Positions 13,894 through 16,406 of a stretch of DNA of 16,406 nt are shown piece after piece; the first letter of the stretch is position 1; every line of letters begins with the position of its first letter. Source of the stretch: JBLNBQ01 sp050260095 (GTDB lineage: Bacteria > Bacillota > UBA5301 > DYFA01); the NCBI GenBank assembly GCA_050260095.1, contig JBLNBQ010000097.1, forward strand, positions 1 through 16,406, read 5' to 3'. The notes under the pieces were generated by a model. The model was given only the letters and a program-made list of their open reading frames with translations, was not told the origin of the DNA and searched no databases. A program made the translations under genes and the position numbers.

Positions 13894-14126
13894 GGACTGA
13901 ACCAGGAACCAGCGAACTCCCACGTGGCTGACCCGGGGCTGCCCCTTGTGGGGGGCAGCCACCCCGGACAGAAAGTCGAGGCTGACAGGCGTCCGTGAAG
14001 GCATCTAACGGGCGCCTGTCCATTCGAGCGGCTGTGCGGCTGCGTACGCCTCTGCGGCTGCGCGTGGTTGCAGAGAAGCTTTCGATCATGCGTGGTCCAG
14101 GGGACCGGCCTGGCGGGACATTGACG
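13894..14126. other. Intergenic region with nested hairpins between convergent cytochrome genes
   Basis: No coding frame supported. GGCTGCCCC (13937-13945) with GGGGCAGCC (13952-13960) is a perfect 9-bp hairpin without a T tract. GACAGGCGTCCGT (13984-13996) with ACGGGCGCCTGTC (14008-14020) is a 13-pair stem with one T-G pair. A 10-nt direct repeat TGCGGCTGCG occurs at 14035-14044 and 14053-14062. Confidence 0.55.
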
Positions 14127-14160
14127 GAGAAAGGCTGCCCCTGGCGGGACAGCCTTTCTC
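14127..14160. terminator. Probable bidirectional terminator
   Basis: GAGAAAGGCTG (14127-14137) pairs perfectly with CAGCCTTTCTC (14150-14160), and the stem extends through CCC/GGG after one mismatch. The A-rich left arm and T-rich right arm let it act on both strands. It lies 38 nt beyond the stop of the decaheme gene and could also stop read-through from the nonaheme gene. Confidence 0.65.
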
Positions 14161-14197
14161 ACAGCGCACGCGGAGCTTACTTGCCTGCTGGCGGAGC

Positions 14198-16000
14198 TTA
14201 CTTGTACTTCGCCTCGAACTGGTCGAGGAGCTTGCCCGCACGGGTGAGCAGTTCAGCCGCGTAGTCGGGATTGTGGACGCCGTTCGAGAAGTCGCTGACG
14301 ATGAAGTTCACGCTGGCGAAGGCCTGCGTGTAGACCTCGGCGGCTTCCTTGTTGTTCGGGTTCTTGGCGACCCAGGCCTTGGCCTTGTCGAGCCGCGGCT
14401 GCAGCTTCGCGATGCCCGCCTTGGTGTCGCTCTGGATCTTCTCGATGGTCTCCTTCAGCTCAGCGGCGCTCTTGTGGCAGCTCTTGCAGTTCGGGTTGGC
14501 CACGATCTGCTCCGGGGTCGCCGGCTGGAAGTCGTGCTTGGTGCTGTTCATGAAGTGGCAGTCCTGGCAGGCGAAGGACATGAGGACCTTCATGTTCGGC
14601 TGATCCTCGACGCCCTTCTCCTTGGAGCCCTGGCCCTTCATGAACGCGAGTTCGACGTGGTGGGCGCTGCCGTTGGCCCAGTTGAAGGAGCGGCCATGGC
14701 AGAGACCGCAGGTCTGTTCCTTGCTGCGAACGAGGCCGATCTTGCCGTCCTTGCCGAAGGTGTGGCAGACGCGGCAGGTGATGCCCTCCATGTGGTTCTT
14801 GAGGTACTTGCCGTCAGCGGTGGCCTTGCTGTACTCAAAGACGGTCTGGCCGTTGACTTCCTTCTCGCCGGTGGCGTACTTCTGATCCTTGGCGAGGAAG
14901 TCGGTCAGCTGGGCCTTCGGGTCATCCACGATCTTCACCGCGGAGTGGCAGGAGATGCAGTTGGCCTGCTCGGGATCGTCCGGGTTGTTGATGGTGCTCT
15001 CGAGCATGTCCCAGTGGGCGGAGCCCAGCTTGGAGGACTGCGCCTGAGAGTAGACCATCAGGTTGCCGAGGTCGACCTTCGGGGTCGGGACGGTCTTGCC
15101 TTCGGCCTTGTCGAGCGCCGCGAACGCCTCGTTGATCAGGCGGCCGGCGAACTGCGGGTTGTGGACGCCGTTCGAGATGTCGCCCTCGATGAAGGCGCTG
15201 TTGGCCTTGGCCTGCTTCACCAGCGCCTTCTGCTCATCGGTGAGCTTCGTCGCCTCAAGGGCCTTGACGCGCTCGTCGATGCTCTTTGTGGCGGCGCCGA
15301 CCGTGGTGACGGTCTTCTGGATCATCTTTTCGAGTTCGCCAGCATCCTTGTGGCAGTTCTGGCAGAACTTGTCCTTGACGATCTCTTCGGCGCTGGCCGG
15401 GGCGTAGTCATGCTTCACGGAGTTCATGACGTGGCAGCTCTGGCACTGCATTCCGAGCGTGTAGTGCACGGACTGCTCCCAGTAGCCATCGCCGTGACCT
15501 TCGATGAAGTCCTGCTCCACGTGGTGACCGCTTCCACTCTTCCAGTCGAAGCTGCGGCCGTGGCACAGCGTGCAGGTGTTGTTCGGACGGCGCAGCGCGA
15601 TGCCCCGGTTGTCCATCACGTGGCAGACGCGGCAGGTGATGCCTTCGAAGTCGTTGCTAGCGTACTTTCCGTCCACCTTGGCGGTGTCGTACTGGTTTAC
15701 GCCATCTTTGACTCCGGTGTAGTACTTCTGACCGGCCTTGAGAAAGTCAGTTAGTACGGCCTTGGGATCATCAACCATGGCAACTGCGGAATGGCACCCG
15801 ATGCAGTTGTTGCCTTCATGACCGGCGGGGTCCAGTGCGGCGGAGCGGAAGATGTTCCAGTGACGGGAGCCCAGCGGGGAGTTCTTTGCTTGGTCAAGCA
15901 GGCTGGGAGCAGAAGCCGGATTCTCTGCGGCCATCGCAACTGCGCTCAGGCACAGGGCGGCTACCACGAGTCCCAGCACGACGATAGCCCTTCGACTCAC
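14198..16000 (-). CDS. Secreted decaheme c-type cytochrome, two pentaheme repeats
   Basis: Exported electron-transfer protein of 600 residues with ten CxxCH sites: C66, C123, C143, C186, C213, then C348, C409, C431, C478, C505. The two sets of five are offset by 282-292 residues and the sequence between them matches, e.g. ITCRVCH, TLCHGRSF/GLCHGRSF, GHHVE/AHHVE, MNSVKHDY/MNSTKHDF and NGVHNP in both. Extra conserved histidines are candidate distal ligands. The pentaheme unit with a helical tail and GVHNP recalls NrfA-like cytochromes, but no CxxCK active-site heme exists, so nitrite reductase activity is not supported. Signal peptide MSRRAIVVLGLVVAALCLSA, cleaved near AMA-AEN. GTG 15998-16000 is preceded by AGAGGG at 7 nt; the longer TTG start at 16048 would displace the signal peptide. 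No membrane anchor follows. Confidence 0.9.
   Translation of the reverse strand: MSRRAIVVLGLVVAALCLSAVAMAAENPASAPSLLDQAKNSPLGSRHWNIFRSAALDPAGHEGNNCIGCHSAVAMVDDPKAVLTDFLKAGQKYYTGVKDGVNQYDTAKVDGKYASNDFEGITCRVCHVMDNRGIALRRPNNTCTLCHGRSFDWKSGSGHHVEQDFIEGHGDGYWEQSVHYTLGMQCQSCHVMNSVKHDYAPASAEEIVKDKFCQNCHKDAGELEKMIQKTVTTVGAATKSIDERVKALEATKLTDEQKALVKQAKANSAFIEGDISNGVHNPQFAGRLINEAFAALDKAEGKTVPTPKVDLGNLMVYSQAQSSKLGSAHWDMLESTINNPDDPEQANCISCHSAVKIVDDPKAQLTDFLAKDQKYATGEKEVNGQTVFEYSKATADGKYLKNHMEGITCRVCHTFGKDGKIGLVRSKEQTCGLCHGRSFNWANGSAHHVELAFMKGQGSKEKGVEDQPNMKVLMSFACQDCHFMNSTKHDFQPATPEQIVANPNCKSCHKSAAELKETIEKIQSDTKAGIAKLQPRLDKAKAWVAKNPNNKEAAEVYTQAFASVNFIVSDFSNGVHNPDYAAELLTRAGKLLDQFEAKYK
14201..15901 (-). 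repeat. Internal gene duplication: two pentaheme modules
   Basis: Module 1 covers residues ~34-300 (15901-15101) and module 2 ~317-600 (15052-14201). Both run: helix with GS(R/A)HW, CI(G/S)CHSAV, VDDPKA, ITCRVCH, CHGRSF, HHVE, heme 4, HD(Y/F), heme 5, long helices, NGVHNP. The duplication is diverged but colinear. Confidence 0.9.
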
Positions 16001-16131
16001 TCTTGTTCCCTCTTTTCTGCGGAACTTATCGGTGCATACGACAACCAACTTGTGACACCCCCTCTCCTGGTCGCATATGCAAAGTCGCGTAGGAATTCTT
16101 CGTTAGCCCCCGGTTTTTCCTGCCGTGCCAT
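15997..16131 (-). CDS. Possible 44-residue upstream ORF coupled to the decaheme gene
   Basis: From an ATG at 16131 the minus strand encodes a small basic/acidic peptide (MARQEKPGANEEFLRDFAYA, then TRRGGVTSWLSYAP and a charged tail). Its stop TGA overlaps the decaheme GTG start (GTGA, 15997-16000), the type of junction used for translational coupling. Against it: no clear Shine-Dalgarno, and third codon positions are far less GC-rich than in neighbours. It may be a leader peptide or chance. Confidence 0.3.
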   Translation of the reverse strand: MARQEKPGANEEFLRDFAYATRRGGVTSWLSYAPISSAEKREQE

Positions 16132-16215
16132 GGTTGCCCAACTGTTTGAAAATGTGGGGGACGGTCCAGGCCGGGAGCACCGGAAACGCGCCCAACGACT
16201 GGTGGGCACCGCCCG
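16132..16215. other. Upstream region of the decaheme gene
   Basis: No consensus leftward promoter could be picked out. The region between here and the decaheme start is partly purine-rich on the minus strand. No riboswitch was recognised. Confidence 0.3.
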
Positions 16216-16244
16216 TTGACACTCGGCGAGACGCAAGGTAAAAT
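16216..16244 (+). promoter_or_regulatory. Promoter of the tRNA operon
   Basis: Perfect -35 TTGACA (16216-16221), 17-nt spacer, -10 TAAAAT (16239-16244). Transcription should start near 16251, about 9 nt before the mature tRNA-Lys 5' end. Confidence 0.9.
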
Positions 16245-16259
16245 AGAGTAGCTTTCGAT

Positions 16260-16335
16260 GAGCCATTAGCTCAGCTGGTAGAGCACCGGACTTTTAATCC
16301 GGGTGTCCCGAGTTCGAATCTCGGATGGCTCACCA
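16260..16335 (+). tRNA. tRNA-Lys (anticodon UUU)
   Basis: 76-nt cloverleaf. Acceptor GAGCCAT (16260-16266) pairs with ATGGCTC (16325-16331), then discriminator A and encoded CCA (16333-16335). Anticodon stem CCGGA/TCCGG encloses loop CTTTTAA, anticodon TTT, which reads AAA and AAG. T arm holds GTTCGAATC. Confidence 0.97.
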
Positions 16336-16349
16336 CGACGTTTGCATGT

Positions 16350-16406
16350 GCCCCCATCGTCTAGTGGCCTAGGACATTGCCCTTTCAAGGCAAAGATCGC
16401 GGGTTC
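16350..16406 (+). tRNA. tRNA-Glu (anticodon UUC), truncated by window end
   Basis: Acceptor 5' strand GCCCCCA (16350-16356), D arm with GTCTAGTGGCCTAGGAC, anticodon stem TTGCC/GGCAA around CTTTCAA, anticodon TTC. The sequence stops inside the T arm (GGGTTC). Co-transcribed with tRNA-Lys 14 nt upstream. Confidence 0.93.

Noticed and set aside
14273..15754. 493-codon plus-strand frame across the decaheme gene
   Set aside because: It is the complement of a protein with ten CxxCH motifs and a signal peptide on the minus strand. Its Leu/Val/Ala/Asp bias is the usual product of reading a GC-rich gene backwards.
16001..16215. A GEMM (c-di-GMP or cGAMP) riboswitch upstream of the decaheme gene, tempting because of the diguanylate cyclase nearby and cytochromes elsewhere being under GEMM control
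   Set aside because: A loosely similar CACGGCAGG-AAAAACC string exists on the minus strand, but the conserved ACGCAAAG core and the paired P3 stem are not found. A covariance-model search would settle it.
1..16406. CRISPR arrays, insertion sequences, prophage or attachment sites
   Set aside because: No regularly spaced repeats, transposase or integrase motifs, or terminal inverted repeats were seen on either strand.

Overview
The window is GC-rich bacterial chromosome and reads as a Gram-positive Bacillota (Clostridia/Peptococcia-like) genome. The support is a YabE-type G5/3D wall protein, RsmA, a YkuK-family protein and Veg in near-syntenic order, a DnaD-like protein beside a DnaB-type helicase, strong Shine-Dalgarno sequences (GGAGG-like), and clear sigma-A promoters. 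In Bacillus both the yabE-rsmA-veg block and the dnaB/purA neighbourhood lie near oriC, so an origin-proximal locus is plausible (inference). Two secreted multiheme c-type cytochromes suggest an anaerobe or respirer that moves electrons outside the membrane. No taxon below phylum level can be named from sequence alone.

Region 1 (1-4662, +) is a tightly packed operon: the tail of an unknown gene, a membrane GAF-GGDEF diguanylate cyclase with intact active site and I-site, a winged-helix/DnaD-like protein with a C-terminal tandem repeat, a divergent DnaB-type replicative helicase, an 80-residue protein of unknown function, and a TatD-associated-type radical SAM protein. Most junctions overlap (ATGA or TGATG) or are 5-11 nt apart, so second-messenger synthesis and helicase/loader genes are probably co-expressed.

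Region 2 (4663-8828, +) is an envelope/ribosome block: YabE-like G5-3D protein, rsmA (16S rRNA dimethyltransferase), a YkuK-type RNase H-fold protein with its own promoter, a zinc amidase without a signal peptide, and veg behind two tandem consensus promoters, closed by an intrinsic terminator. rnmV and yabG, usual members of this cluster in Bacillus, are absent.

Region 3 (9035-11023, -) is a stand-alone F0 operon: atpZ-atpB-atpE-atpF with its own terminator. The F1 genes (atpH, A, G, D, C) do not follow, so the ATP synthase is split. A perfect 12-bp hairpin lies between atpE and atpF, where c-subunit expression would need to be higher.

Region 4 (11209-12664, +) is purA, with a consensus promoter and two successive terminators. 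Region 5 (12775-16000) has two convergent multiheme cytochromes, a nonaheme protein (+) and a decaheme protein (-) built from two pentaheme repeats. They share a GVHNP motif and are separated by a probable bidirectional terminator. Region 6 (16216-16406, +) starts a tRNA operon: a consensus promoter, tRNA-Lys(UUU) with encoded CCA, and tRNA-Glu(UUC) cut by the window end.
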